This document shows positions 8,501 through 16,114 of a DNA stretch of 28,592 bases, in pieces (position 1 is the first letter of the stretch; every line of letters begins with the position of its first letter). Location: positions 1-28,592 of the forward strand of contig CAZRMK010000012.1 of assembly GCA_964601165.1 (NCBI GenBank), in the 5' to 3' direction. The notes under the pieces are model-generated. The model was given only the letters and a program-made list of their open reading frames with translations. It searched no databases and was not told the origin of the DNA. Position numbers and translations under genes: made by a program. This stretch comes from Thiosulfativibrio sp964601165 (GTDB taxonomy: Bacteria > Pseudomonadota > Gammaproteobacteria > Thiomicrospirales > Thiomicrospiraceae).

Positions 8501-9199
8501 GGCTATTTTTTGATAGGCTAAAAGATAGTTTACATCGAGACTGTTAGAGAGGCGGTAACGTTTTATTAAGGGGTTAAAGTCTATACCCGACCCTTTTTTT
8601 AGGGTTAGTCCAGCTTGGCGAGCCATGGCATCTAACTCCGAAGGCTTAATAAACTTTTCAAGAGTATGAGTTCCTTTAGGGACTAGGTTTAATATTTTTT
8701 CAGCGGCAAAAATAGCAAGTAAGTAAGACTTGTAGTTACGATTAAGGGTTGAAAAAAATATCCAGCCATTGGGTTTTACTGCATCAGCAGCGGCTTGGAT
8801 AATAGATGAAGGGTTAGGAACATGTTCTAACATTTCCATGCAGGTTACAATATCAAAGCTTTCTGGATACTGTTTAGCGAAGTCTTCTGCGGCAATAAGC
8901 TCATAGTTGACCTTAATATTAGATTCTAAGCTATGTAATCTGGCAACGGTGAGGACTTCGTCAGCTAAGTCAATTCCAGTTGTGTCTGCTCCCAGTTCGC
9001 TAAGAGATTCGGATAAAATTCCACCACCACATCCAATGTCAAGTATTCTTTGTTTTTCAATGGGTTGAAATTTTTTTATAAACTCAATTCTAAGGGGGTT
9101 TATTTTGTGAAGTGCCGCAAAATCACCATCTTCATCCCACCAAGTAGAGGAAAGATTATTGAAGTTATCGAGTTCTTGTAGGTCTACATTACTTGCCAT
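8498..9199 (-). CDS. ubiG: ubiquinone biosynthesis O-methyltransferase UbiG
   Basis: UbiG performs both O-methylations of ubiquinone biosynthesis using S-adenosylmethionine, at the inner face of the membrane. The 233 residues (E. coli 240) begin with the family's N-terminal helix region (DNFNNLSSTWWDEDGDFAALHKINPLR, residues 11-37). SAM motif I is LDIGCGGG (53-60), followed by the acidic GIDLAD strand. EMLEHVPNP and FFSTLNRNYKSYL are typical of UbiG. It heads the ubiG-gph-SDR operon. The C-terminus ends on a MITE tip that supplies the TGA, so the last one or two residues could differ from the ancestral protein. No catalytic residue is affected. Confidence 0.96.
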   Translation of the reverse strand: MASNVDLQELDNFNNLSSTWWDEDGDFAALHKINPLRIEFIKKFQPIEKQRILDIGCGGGILSESLSELGADTTGIDLADEVLTVARLHSLESNIKVNYELIAAEDFAKQYPESFDIVTCMEMLEHVPNPSSIIQAAADAVKPNGWIFFSTLNRNYKSYLLAIFAAEKILNLVPKGTHTLEKFIKPSELDAMARQAGLTLKKGSGIDFNPLIKRYRLSNSLDVNYLLAYQKIA

Positions 9200-9350
9200 G
9201 AAAGGTTTTACTCTTTAATTGTTAGAGATTTAATGATGGATTATAACGGGTTTTGTAGGCTTTTAAAATAGAACTTATTTGGGCAGTTATTAACTGAGAG
9301 CTGTAAAATAGTTTGTGCTGTATTCACTTGATGTATGGTTTGGTGAGTTA

Positions 9351-9362
9351 TGCAAAGGTCTC
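9351..9362. repeat. solo MITE tip upstream of rpsF
   Basis: TGCAAAGGTCTC, preceded by TTA, matches the terminal TTATGCAAAGGTCTC of the 160-bp MITEs over 15 bases. The rest of the element is absent. Confidence 0.65.
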
Positions 9363-9369
9363 ATTTATA

Positions 9370-9399
9370 TTTCTGTTTCTATTTCTATTTCTATTTCTA
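9370..9399 (+). repeat. TTTCTA hexanucleotide tandem repeat
   Basis: Five consecutive hexamers: TTTCTG followed by four perfect TTTCTA. The tract is immediately downstream of the solo MITE tip and 28 bases before the rpsF -35. Tracts of this kind can change length by slippage. Confidence 0.9.
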
Positions 9400-9426
9400 T
9401 GATAAGGGTAGGGGTTATTCACTTGC

Positions 9427-9454
9427 TTGATTTTGTTTAAAAAAACAGTATAAT
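9427..9454 (+). promoter_or_regulatory. sigma-70 promoter of the rpsF operon
   Basis: A TTGATT -35 (9427-9432) and a perfect TATAAT -10 (9449-9454) are separated by 16 bases. This gives a transcript with a leader of about 118 bases before rpsF. Confidence 0.7.
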
Positions 9455-9579
9455 TCTACCCTTTCGGGTTCAGCCTGAAATCCTTGCTTCATTGGTGATT
9501 CTGTCACTGGGAGGCTTTTTACCTGAATCAGTGGCGTTATGCGGATTCAGGTTTTACAATCCATAAGGAGATTAACCTA
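9455..9579 (+). promoter_or_regulatory. structured leader of rpsF-rpsR mRNA
   Basis: The leader can form several stems. ACCC/GGGT lies around TTTC (9457-9468). AGCCT (near 9472) can pair with AGGCT before a T5 run, enclosing a GGTGA/TCACT hairpin, which looks attenuator-like. A perfect 9-bp stem joins ACCTGAATC (9521-9529) and GATTCAGGT (9544-9552). Bacterial rpsF leaders often carry an RNA motif bound by the S6:S18 complex for autoregulation. This leader may hold it, but I cannot assign the CCG-type recognition element. The last stem also resembles the dispersed ACCTRAATC repeat. Confidence 0.45.
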
Positions 9580-9936
9580 ATGCGTCATTATGAAGTCGTA
9601 TTTTTAGTGCACCCTGATCAGAGTGAACAGGTGCCTGCAATGATTGAACGTTATCGTTCAGTGATCGAAGAGAAGGGTGGTTCAATTCACCGCCTAGAAG
9701 ACTGGGGTCGTCGTCAACTAGCTTATCTAATCAATAAAGTACATAAAGCTCATTATGTTTTAATGAATATTGAGTGTGGACAAGAAGAGCTAAAAGAGAT
9801 AGAGAGCCTATTTTACTATAACGATGCTGTTCTCCGTAATATTATCATCAAGCGTAATGAGGCGATTACAGAACCTTCTGTTGTGGCAGCTGGAAAGAAA
9901 GATGACAAGCGTCCAGGAGGTCGACGTCATGGGTAG
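9580..9936 (+). CDS. rpsF: 30S ribosomal protein S6
   Basis: S6 heterodimerises with S18 on the platform of the 30S subunit. The 118 residues show the complete ferredoxin-like fold region: MRHYEVVFLVHPDQ, then IHRLEDWGRRQLAYLINK, then KAHYVLMNIE. The conserved NDAVLRNIIIKR ends the fold at about residue 94. The C-terminal tail (AAGKKDDKRPGGRRHG) is basic and shorter than in E. coli, where the tail is glutamylated by RimK. No poly-Glu acceptor is present here. AAGGAG before the ATG is a strong RBS. The 3' end overlaps rpsR by 8 bases, and no priB lies between the two genes. Confidence 0.97.
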   Translation: MRHYEVVFLVHPDQSEQVPAMIERYRSVIEEKGGSIHRLEDWGRRQLAYLINKVHKAHYVLMNIECGQEELKEIESLFYYNDAVLRNIIIKRNEAITEPSVVAAGKKDDKRPGGRRHG

Positions 9937-10156
9937 AGGATTTGGTAGAAAGAAATTCTGTCGTTTTACGGTAGAAGGAATTAAAGAAATTGATTATAAA
10001 GATCTAGATATTCTAAAAAGTTTTATTACTGAAACGGGTAAAATTGTTCCAAGTCGTATTACAGGGACAAAGGCAAAATATCAGCGTCAGCTTTCCACCG
10101 CAATTAAGCGTGCTCGTTATATTGCTTTATTACCTTATACAGATCAACATAAATAA
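9929..10156 (+). CDS. rpsR: 30S ribosomal protein S18
   Basis: S18 binds the 30S platform as a heterodimer with S6. The start is the ATG at 9929, which overlaps the last codons of rpsF (stop 9934-9936). A perfect AGGAGG (9915-9920) eight bases upstream decides it and gives 75 residues, the same as E. coli. The frame is open further upstream from an ATG at 9824, but that stretch lies inside rpsF and has no family similarity. Visible features are RKKFCRFT, DYKDLDILKSFITETGKIVPSRITGT and the basic KAKYQRQLSTAIKRARYIALLPYT end. The single Cys of the N-terminus is present, but the four-Cys zinc set is not, so this is a zinc-free type. Confidence 0.97.
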   Translation: MGRGFGRKKFCRFTVEGIKEIDYKDLDILKSFITETGKIVPSRITGTKAKYQRQLSTAIKRARYIALLPYTDQHK

Positions 10157-10272
10157 AATGAGATTTTTGTTCGAGTGAATCAACGATTAAAAAGGATAAA
10201 AGCTTATTTTTTATCTTTAGGGGTCTGCTCGCACAAAAACTTTAGTGTTTGTAGGAAAAATAAGGCGTTAAG

Positions 10273-11154
10273 ATGATAGTTGTTGCTAATTTTATCATGA
10301 AGGGTCAACTACAGACCATCGCTGCAACAGTTTTATTTTCGGTTTTAACCGTTTGGCTATCTCCTTTTGGCTTTGTTGTTGGTGCAATTATTGTACTAGT
10401 TACCTTAAAGGTAGGGGTTGCTGAAGGCTTTAAAATACTCGCTATTGCTGGGGTTATTAATTTAGCATTGGCAAACATATTTTTAGAGTCCTTTTTACCA
10501 GGTTTAATCTCGATTGTAGAGTATATGCTTCCTGTTTGGATTGCATCTGTGGTGCTTAAAGGAAGCAACTCATTAGCTTTATCGCTTAAGTCAATATTAT
10601 TAATGGCAGGGTCAGGTGTAGCAGCATTTCATTTGTTTGTTGGGGATACCATTGCTTGGTGGAAACAACTTTATGAAGGTCAGTTACTCCCTGTGTTCCA
10701 GCAATCAGGGTTTGATGTTTCAGCAACGACGGTAGATGCTCTTTTACCAATGGTGACTATGCTATTAGCAATGCTAATGGTAATTCTTTGGTTTTCTATT
10801 GTCTTGCTGGGTCGTTATTGGCAAGGATCCTTGTATAGTTCAGGGCAGTTTAAAGAAGATTTTCATCAGCTTAGACTGTCCAGAGGCGTGGGTTATTTTA
10901 CGATAGCCGTTGCATTGGCTGGTTTAATACTTCAAAACAATCTTTTGTTACAAGATTTATCTGGAGTATTAATGGCAGGTTTAATGTTTCAAGGTATTGC
11001 TATTGCTCATCATACGGTGAGTATTAAGCCTGCTAGTAAGGGTTGGCTGATAGGAATGTATGTTTTATTGATTATTTTTCCACAAACATTGTTGGTTTTA
11101 GCCATGATAGGGTTGTTGGATATTTGGATGAATTTCCGAAGCCGATGGAAATAA
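10273..11154 (+). CDS. DUF2232-type polytopic membrane protein
   Basis: 293 residues, almost entirely hydrophobic, with about eight predicted membrane segments and a cytoplasmic-looking loop near QFKEDFHQLRLSRG. Proteins of the DUF2232/YybS type occupy the place between rpsR and rplI in many gammaproteobacteria. The position, size and topology all fit. Function is unknown. The start at 10273 is preceded by AAGGCG; an internal ATG at 10297 has no RBS. The stop TAA (11152-11154) shares its last base with the beginning of a hairpin repeat (11154-11192) that separates it from rplI. The 116-base gap after rpsR holds a GATAAAA/TTTTATC stem but no clear terminator. Confidence 0.75.
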   Translation: MIVVANFIMKGQLQTIAATVLFSVLTVWLSPFGFVVGAIIVLVTLKVGVAEGFKILAIAGVINLALANIFLESFLPGLISIVEYMLPVWIASVVLKGSNSLALSLKSILLMAGSGVAAFHLFVGDTIAWWKQLYEGQLLPVFQQSGFDVSATTVDALLPMVTMLLAMLMVILWFSIVLLGRYWQGSLYSSGQFKEDFHQLRLSRGVGYFTIAVALAGLILQNNLLLQDLSGVLMAGLMFQGIAIAHHTVSIKPASKGWLIGMYVLLIIFPQTLLVLAMIGLLDIWMNFRSRWK

Positions 11155-11192
11155 CCTGAATCATGTGGCGTAGTAACGTCACGGATTTAGGT
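11154..11192. repeat. ACCTRAATC hairpin between DUF2232 gene and rplI
   Basis: ACCTGAATC (11154-11162) pairs with GATTTAGGT (11184-11192, one G-U pair) around a loop that itself contains GTGGCG/CGTCAC. It starts on the last base of the upstream stop codon and resembles the stem in the rpsF leader, including a shared GTGGCGT. It may be a repeat copy, a processing site or a regulatory hairpin for rplI. Confidence 0.65.
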
Positions 11193-11217
11193 AAGATTTA
11201 AATTAGAGGTTTGAATT

Positions 11218-11670
11218 ATGAATGTTATTCTGCTTGAAAAAGTACAAAATTTAGGTAACCTAGGTGAACAGGTTGCTGTTAAGTCCGGTTATGCACGTAA
11301 TTTCCTTATTCCACAAGGAAAAGCAAAGCCAGCAACAAAAGAAAACTTAGCTGAGTTTGAAGCTCTGCGAGTTGAGCTAGAAAAACAAGCTGCCGCAGAC
11401 TTAGCGGCTGCTGAGATTGTTCTTGAAAACATGAATGGTTTAGTTATTACTATCACCTCCGTTACTGGAGATGAAGGTAAGCTTTTTGGCTCGATTGGAA
11501 CACAAGATATTGCTGATGCTTTAGCGACAGCAGATTTTCAAGTTGAGCGTAAAAACGTTCGTATGCCTGAAGGTGTTTTACGTCATGTAGGAACTTATGA
11601 GATTGACATTCAGTTGCATACTGATGTTGTTGCTTCGATTACTGTTGAAGTAAAATCTGAAGAAGCTTAG
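11218..11670 (+). CDS. rplI: 50S ribosomal protein L9
   Basis: L9 binds 23S rRNA domain V near the base of the L1 stalk and limits frameshifting. The 150 residues match E. coli L9 (149). The N-terminal RNA-binding domain reads MNVILLEKVQNLGNLGEQVAVKSGYARNFLIP. The long connecting helix spans about residues 41-74, and the C-terminal domain contains LFGSIGTQDIADAL. TTAGAGG lies before the ATG. It closes the rpsF operon. In many relatives dnaB follows rplI; here a strong terminator ends the unit and dnaB is absent from the window. Confidence 0.98.
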   Translation: MNVILLEKVQNLGNLGEQVAVKSGYARNFLIPQGKAKPATKENLAEFEALRVELEKQAAADLAAAEIVLENMNGLVITITSVTGDEGKLFGSIGTQDIADALATADFQVERKNVRMPEGVLRHVGTYEIDIQLHTDVVASITVEVKSEEA

Positions 11671-11694
11671 TTTTTATAGGTTCTCATCAGTATT

Positions 11695-11721
11695 AAAAAC
11701 GGGGCTATTGTCCCGTTTTTT
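11695..11721 (+). terminator. rho-independent terminator after rplI
   Basis: AAAACGGG (11696-11703) pairs with CCCGTTTT (11712-11719), followed by T. The A-rich 5' arm makes it potentially bidirectional, serving the convergent gene at 11759 as well. Confidence 0.9.
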
Positions 11722-11758
11722 ATGTCTTAAGATAATTCTTTTACATCTTAAAAAAATA

Positions 11759-12550
11759 TCACTTGAATCCTGCAAGTGATTGTGCGATTTCACGTAGTTT
11801 AGGTACTTTTAGGTTTGCTTTATCTGCAAATTTTAAGGCACGAATTAAGCGCGTAGGGGCTGATCTGCCCATGCATTTATGTTCAGGATCTGCGTTAATG
11901 GCTTCAAGTAATCCAGTCATTAGTGAGGTTCGGTTATTTTTTTGCTCCGTTAAATAATCTTGAATATCTAGTATTTCAGAAGCGACCTCATTCATCACAG
12001 CTTGGTGATTGTCTTTTAATGATTGTACCGTCCCTCCTCCAACTAATCCTGCTATATTAGTCGTTAGAATATAGAGATTTTTACGGATTAACTCATAGGA
12101 TAGTTCGGTCATACTATTAAGTTGAACAGCCTTTAAATCTAATGATTTAAGAGCTTTTAGTACTAATGATGCATGACGACCAAAAACTGGAGAAGGTAAC
12201 AGAATTTTAGAATCCATGCCTTTTTTCTTTTCAAACCAAACAGAGATAACAGTAGGTTGAATTAATGTTGAATCTTCCCAGTCTCTTGGTAATAATTCGT
12301 TCTGAATTAAAATAATTTTGTCTTGCCACTCAATTGGGCAATCGGCAATAGCTTGGTGAATATCTGCTTCTCCTACTGCAATGAGTACGGCTTCAGGAGA
12401 AGGAAGATTATTTGCGATAGATTGCGTGGAGGTATTACGAGTGATACCTTGCACAGGGTAACCTAAACGTAAAAAACCACGTGCAAAAACACTTCCTAAT
12501 TCTCCCATTCCAATGACTACAATGGGTTGTTTAAGTGCTGAATTTTCCAT
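11759..12550 (-). CDS. NAD(P)-binding protein, ketopantoate reductase (PanE/ApbA)-like
   Basis: A 263-residue protein with an N-terminal Rossmann fold: VVIGMGELGSVFARGF, with glycines 14, 16 and 19. The all-helical C-terminal half has the RTSLMTGLLEAINADPEHK...RLIRALKFADKANLKVPKLREI pattern seen in 6-phosphogluconate-dehydrogenase-like C-terminal domains. The fold resembles ketopantoate reductases, but the N-terminal glycine motif is GMGELG rather than the classical GAGAIG. I would not assign pantothenate synthesis. The gene stands alone on this strand, divergent from the small membrane protein at 12602. Its last codons (encoding SLAGFK and the stop) lie inside a copy of the dispersed repeat at 11761-11783, so the native C-terminus has probably been replaced. 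Confidence 0.7.
   Translation of the reverse strand: MENSALKQPIVVIGMGELGSVFARGFLRLGYPVQGITRNTSTQSIANNLPSPEAVLIAVGEADIHQAIADCPIEWQDKIILIQNELLPRDWEDSTLIQPTVISVWFEKKKGMDSKILLPSPVFGRHASLVLKALKSLDLKAVQLNSMTELSYELIRKNLYILTTNIAGLVGGGTVQSLKDNHQAVMNEVASEILDIQDYLTEQKNNRTSLMTGLLEAINADPEHKCMGRSAPTRLIRALKFADKANLKVPKLREIAQSLAGFK
11761..11783. repeat. ACCTRAATCCTGCAAGTG repeat copy inside a gene end
   Basis: The sequence ACTTGAATCCTGCAAGTGAT and the following TGTGC align with the arm at 17838 (ACCTAAATCCTGTAAGTGAT, then TGCAC). On the minus strand it encodes the last residues, SLAGFK, of the reductase-like protein, and its outer bases provide the TGA stop. Confidence 0.7.
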
Positions 12551-12601
12551 AAAAGAACCTTTTTGTTTTAGAATAAGAACATTGTAAGAGAGATATTACC
12601 A

Positions 12602-12856
12602 ATGAATGAAAAAAAGTTAAAGTTTACTTGGCATTATTATTTAATGGCTTTGGGTGTATTGATGGGATTAATGGCAATGACACTTGGCTCATGGGGGTCT
12701 GTAGTGAGTGGTTTGGGGTTTGCGATTATGTCTCATCCATCTTTACAATTTAAACTGCCGACACGAGCATTATTTTTAATTTTGTTTGCGGCTTTTTATT
12801 TTCTTGCTTTTCCTGAGCCTAGTGTGGTTCGAGAAATGATGAATATGTCTAGTTAA
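12602..12856 (+). CDS. small two-helix membrane protein
   Basis: 84 residues with a charged N-terminus (MNEKKLKFTWHYY), one hydrophobic segment at about 15-45 containing MGLMAMTLGSW, and a second at about 54-70 (RALFLILFAAFYFLAF). I recognise no family. It is divergent from the reductase-like gene with only about 50 bases between them. It lies 54 bases upstream of the metalloregulator gene on the same strand, so it could be cotranscribed with it. Codon use is like that of the neighbours. A real gene is likely; the function is unknown. Confidence 0.6.
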   Translation: MNEKKLKFTWHYYLMALGVLMGLMAMTLGSWGSVVSGLGFAIMSHPSLQFKLPTRALFLILFAAFYFLAFPEPSVVREMMNMSS

Positions 12857-12910
12857 GTGTCTCCTTAAGTTCTTCCTTAAATAGCATCTCTAAAAACGTA
12901 GGTAACTAAG

Positions 12911-13576
12911 ATGGTCACAACTGCACTAGAAGACTATTTGAAGATTATTTTCAAAATTGCAGAACAGATTGAGATTGATAAAGGTGTTAGTACTACTGAT
13001 ATTGCTAAGCGTTTAAAGGTATCAAAAGCTTCTGTTTCTAATATGCTGAAGAAATTAGCTGAAAAAAATTATATTCATTATGAACCTTATTACGGAGTAA
13101 GTTTAACTGACTCTGGAAGAAAGATTGCTTTGAATATGATTCGCAAGCATCGTATTTTAGAATTATTTTTAGTTGAGCGTTTGGGTTACGGCTGGGATGA
13201 AGTTGATGAAGAAGCAGAAGTACTTGAACATGCTATTTCAGACAAGCTAACCTCTCGAATGTGGCATGATTTGGGTTGTCCAACGGAAGACCCTCATGGC
13301 TCACCGATCCCTAATGAACAAGGGGAAATGCTTGAAAATGATTGGCTGCCTTTGACTATGCATGATGAAGAGGCAATGTTATTTATTCAACGCATTCAAA
13401 ATCGTTCACCAGAAGAGTTACGTTATTTGGAGTCAATTGGTTTGACTAAGGGCGCAAGTTTTAAGTTAATTTATAAAGCCCCTTTTAATGGACCTTTATC
13501 AGTAGAAATTGATCAGCGTGTTCAGCCAATAGATCATAGAATAGCCCTTTCTCTTTTTGTTAGCAAAATATCTTAA
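12911..13576 (+). CDS. DtxR/MntR-family metal-dependent transcriptional regulator
   Basis: 221 residues in three parts: a winged HTH (about 5-70, with STTDIAKRLKVSKASVSNML as the HTH), a metal-binding dimerisation domain (about 72-140) and a C-terminal FeoA/SH3-like domain (about 150-220). Candidate ligands are D8, H80, E84, E103, E106 and H107. A Glu at 103, where DtxR has Cys102, and an Asp at 8, where DtxR has Met10, match the manganese-sensing MntR ligand set. The extra C-terminal domain is more like DtxR/IdeR. It probably represses metal uptake genes when Mn(II) or Fe(II) is high. No transporter gene is adjacent. It lies 15 bases upstream of ntrB. Confidence 0.9.
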   Translation: MVTTALEDYLKIIFKIAEQIEIDKGVSTTDIAKRLKVSKASVSNMLKKLAEKNYIHYEPYYGVSLTDSGRKIALNMIRKHRILELFLVERLGYGWDEVDEEAEVLEHAISDKLTSRMWHDLGCPTEDPHGSPIPNEQGEMLENDWLPLTMHDEEAMLFIQRIQNRSPEELRYLESIGLTKGASFKLIYKAPFNGPLSVEIDQRVQPIDHRIALSLFVSKIS

Positions 13577-13591
13577 GGGTATCTGTTAAAA

Positions 13592-14665
13592 ATGTCTGTA
13601 CAGAACCTGTCCTTTCTAATTACTAATAACTTAACGACTGCTGTTATTTGGATTAATCAGCAACAGCAGGTATCTTATCTTAATGTTGCAGCTTTAGAGC
13701 TTTTGCAAACTAGCTGGATTCGAGCTATTGGTCAAGAATGGAATCGTTTATTTCCAGAGTTAAAAGATTGTTTAAATGAATGTGGAACAGGGCGTTTAAC
13801 AGTACATGAACTGCCTGTGCTTTTAGCAGATGGTCACAAGGTGCGAATTACTTGTACTATTTCTTATATAGAGAATTCCGAAGAAACTGGCTGGTTGGTA
13901 GAGATGGTCAATACCGAAAGACACCATAAAATTGTAGAAGAAGACGAGCGATGGAATCAATATGAAGCGGGCAATATTTTAGCCAAAACTTTAGCTCATG
14001 AAATTAAAAATCCACTTGCTGGAATTTATGGTGCAACACAGCTATTACAAATGCGATTTAAAGAAATATCAAAAGCCCGACCCTTTTTAGAAGTCATTTT
14101 AAATGAAGTACAACGGCTTAAAAACTTGGTTGATAGAATGTTAGGGCCTGAGATGGCAATGACCAAAGAACCGTATAATATTCATGAGTTAATTCGTTAT
14201 GTTTTAGATATTATTCAAGCAGAAAAATCAGATAAAATCGCCATCAGGTTAGACTATGATCCCAGTATTCCTGAAATTTCGATGGATTTTGAAAGCATGG
14301 TACAAGCATTATTAAATATTGTACAAAATGCCTTACAGGCCATGAGGCTACATGGCGGATTTTTAACTATTCGAACCCGTGTAGAGTCAAAGTTTACTCT
14401 AGGATCTAAAACTTATCCTATAGTGGCTGTGGTGAGTGTTATTGATGAAGGAGAAGGGATTCCTGCTGAATTTTTTGATTCTATTTTTTATCCCATGGTG
14501 ACAAGTAAAAAAGAAGGCACGGGATTGGGATTATCCGTTTCACAAAATATTGTACGTAAGCATGGAGGGTTAATTGTTGCGGAAAGTAAACCTGGTCACA
14601 CTGTATTTCATCTTTATTTACCATTTGATCATAACCGACCAGAGATGCCTTGGAGTTCTATATGA
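13592..14665 (+). CDS. ntrB: nitrogen-regulation sensor kinase NtrB-like
   Basis: A soluble histidine kinase of 357 residues: a PAS-like domain (about 8-115), then a DHp domain with phospho-acceptor H136 in LAHEIKNPLAGIYGATQLL, then a catalytic domain. The N-box is N246 (QNALQAM), the G1 box DEGEG is at 285-289 and the G2 box GTGLGL at 309-314. HEIKNPLAGI with a PAS domain and no membrane segment is the NtrB pattern. In known systems NtrB is controlled by the PII protein and phosphorylates or dephosphorylates NtrC. The stop overlaps the ntrC start in ATGA (14662-14665). No glnA or glnK lies in the window, and the gene starts just after a DtxR-type regulator, which is unusual. Confidence 0.9.
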   Translation: MSVQNLSFLITNNLTTAVIWINQQQQVSYLNVAALELLQTSWIRAIGQEWNRLFPELKDCLNECGTGRLTVHELPVLLADGHKVRITCTISYIENSEETGWLVEMVNTERHHKIVEEDERWNQYEAGNILAKTLAHEIKNPLAGIYGATQLLQMRFKEISKARPFLEVILNEVQRLKNLVDRMLGPEMAMTKEPYNIHELIRYVLDIIQAEKSDKIAIRLDYDPSIPEISMDFESMVQALLNIVQNALQAMRLHGGFLTIRTRVESKFTLGSKTYPIVAVVSVIDEGEGIPAEFFDSIFYPMVTSKKEGTGLGLSVSQNIVRKHGGLIVAESKPGHTVFHLYLPFDHNRPEMPWSSI

Positions 14666-16101
14666 GTAAAGAAATAGAGAGTACAATAATTCCAATTATT
14701 TGGATTGTTGATGATGATGCTTCTATTCGCTGGGTTATAGAAACTGCTTTGGAAGACCGAGATTATATTATTAAATCTTACGACTCTCCAATAACAGCTT
14801 TGCAGCATATAAAAGAGTCTCCTCCAACGGTTGTGGTCAGCGATGTGCGTATGCCTGATATGGATGGTATGACTTTTATGGAGGCTGTTCATGAAATTGA
14901 TGCTAGAATTCCTGTGGTTATTATGACAGCTCATGCTGATTTGGATACTGCGGTTAAGTCCTTACAAAGTAAAGCGTTTGACTATATGCCCAAGCCCTTT
15001 GAGATAGAGGATGTTTTAGCCATTATTGATCGTGCTGTACGTCGTCAAATGTCTGGAGGTAAGAGTAAAACAAGAATAAAGCGTCAAGATAAGCAACCAC
15101 TTAATATTATTGGTTCTGCACCTAAAATGCAGGAAGTTTTTCGTATTTTAGGGAGGGTTTCTCAAGTTGATGTAACTGTGTTAATTAATGGTGAAACGGG
15201 AACCGGTAAAGAGTTAGTTGCAAAAGCCTTGCATGAACTTAGTTTGCGTTCGGAAAAACCTTTTGTGGCAATTAACTCTGCGGCTATTCCTCGAGAGTTG
15301 CTTGAGTCAGAATTATTTGGGCATGAAAAAGGAGCTTTCACAGGAGCTCATACTCAACGAATGGGGAGATTTGAAGAAGCCAATGGTGGTACTTTATTTT
15401 TAGATGAAATTGGTGATATGCCCGTTGACTTACAAACTCGGTTATTACGAGTTTTAAATGATGGAACCTTTTATCGAGTGGGTGGAAAAACTCCGATTAA
15501 AACCGATGTTAGAGTCGTAGCGGCAACTCATCAAAATATGGAAGAGATGGTTAAACAAGGTAAGTTTAGAGAAGATCTATTGTATCGATTTAATGTTATT
15601 AGAATCAATGTTCCAGCTCTACGAGATAGGCGTGAAGATATTAAACCGCTATTAAATTTTTATTTAGCAGAGGAGGCAAAATCTTATCGGCTAGAAGAAA
15701 AAACTCTCAGTAAAAAGTTAGAAAAATATTTAATTAACTTACCTTGGCAGGGAAATGTTAGACAATTAAAAAGTTTATGCACTTGGCTGACTATTATGGC
15801 TCCTGATAAAGAAGTTTATATGGAAGATCTGCCACTTGATCTTCAGCCAAATCATTTATCAGAAGCATTACAAAACAATAACCAAGATGATTGGATAACA
15901 CCATTGCGTTTGTGGGTTAATCAATTTTTAAGTTCAGGAAAAACTCAGCTTCATAGCGAAGCAGAACGACTCTTTGAAACGATTTTAATTGAAGAAACTA
16001 TGAAAATAACTTTTAATCATCGCCAAAAAGCAGCTAAAGCATTAGGGTGGGGAAGAAATACTTTAACCAGAAAATCCCAATCATTGGGGTTAGATGATTA
16101 G
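14662..16101 (+). CDS. ntrC: sigma-54-dependent response regulator NtrC
   Basis: 479 residues (E. coli 469). The receiver domain has acid pocket D17/D18, phospho-acceptor D61 in VVVSDVRMPDMDGM, and the switch-region Lys in MPKPF (K111). The AAA+ domain has Walker A GETGTGKE (177-184), the sigma-54-contacting GAFTGA (224-229) and Walker B LFLDEIG. The C-terminal Fis-type HTH reads KAAKALGWGRNTLTRKSQSLGL. The start at 14662 is chosen because it makes the ATGA overlap with ntrB; an in-frame ATG at 14650 lies inside ntrB. It activates sigma-54 promoters, and rpoN itself is at 21354-22847 in this window. The kinase pairing and overlap make the assignment firm, but regulated genes are not identifiable here. 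Confidence 0.95.
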   Translation: MSKEIESTIIPIIWIVDDDASIRWVIETALEDRDYIIKSYDSPITALQHIKESPPTVVVSDVRMPDMDGMTFMEAVHEIDARIPVVIMTAHADLDTAVKSLQSKAFDYMPKPFEIEDVLAIIDRAVRRQMSGGKSKTRIKRQDKQPLNIIGSAPKMQEVFRILGRVSQVDVTVLINGETGTGKELVAKALHELSLRSEKPFVAINSAAIPRELLESELFGHEKGAFTGAHTQRMGRFEEANGGTLFLDEIGDMPVDLQTRLLRVLNDGTFYRVGGKTPIKTDVRVVAATHQNMEEMVKQGKFREDLLYRFNVIRINVPALRDRREDIKPLLNFYLAEEAKSYRLEEKTLSKKLEKYLINLPWQGNVRQLKSLCTWLTIMAPDKEVYMEDLPLDLQPNHLSEALQNNNQDDWITPLRLWVNQFLSSGKTQLHSEAERLFETILIEETMKITFNHRQKAAKALGWGRNTLTRKSQSLGLDD

Positions 16102-16114
16102 AGCCTAAATTTAT

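Larger units (their letters stand above)
9200..9426. other. divergent intergenic region upstream of ubiG and rpsF
   Basis: The 380-base gap between ubiG (minus) and rpsF (plus) contains, in order: sequence that must include the ubiG promoter, where I found no convincing pair of hexamers; a solo MITE tip (9351-9362); a hexanucleotide tandem tract (9370-9399); the rpsF promoter (9427-9454); and the rpsF leader. I see no open frame with a plausible start in it. Confidence 0.5.

Noticed and set aside
9824..9928. Upstream extension of the rpsR frame from an ATG at 9824.
   Set aside because: It lies inside rpsF, lacks S18 similarity and has no RBS; the AGGAGG before 9929 decides the start.
12857..12890. 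A 14-base match, TTAAGTTCTTCCTT, between the region after 12856 and the right end of the purB palindrome.
   Set aside because: In an AT-rich 28-kb window a 14-base match is expected by chance, and no other part of the element is present.
14650..14661. Earlier ATG for ntrC at 14650.
   Set aside because: The ATG at 14662 forms the ATGA overlap with the ntrB stop and starts at the usual place before the receiver domain.
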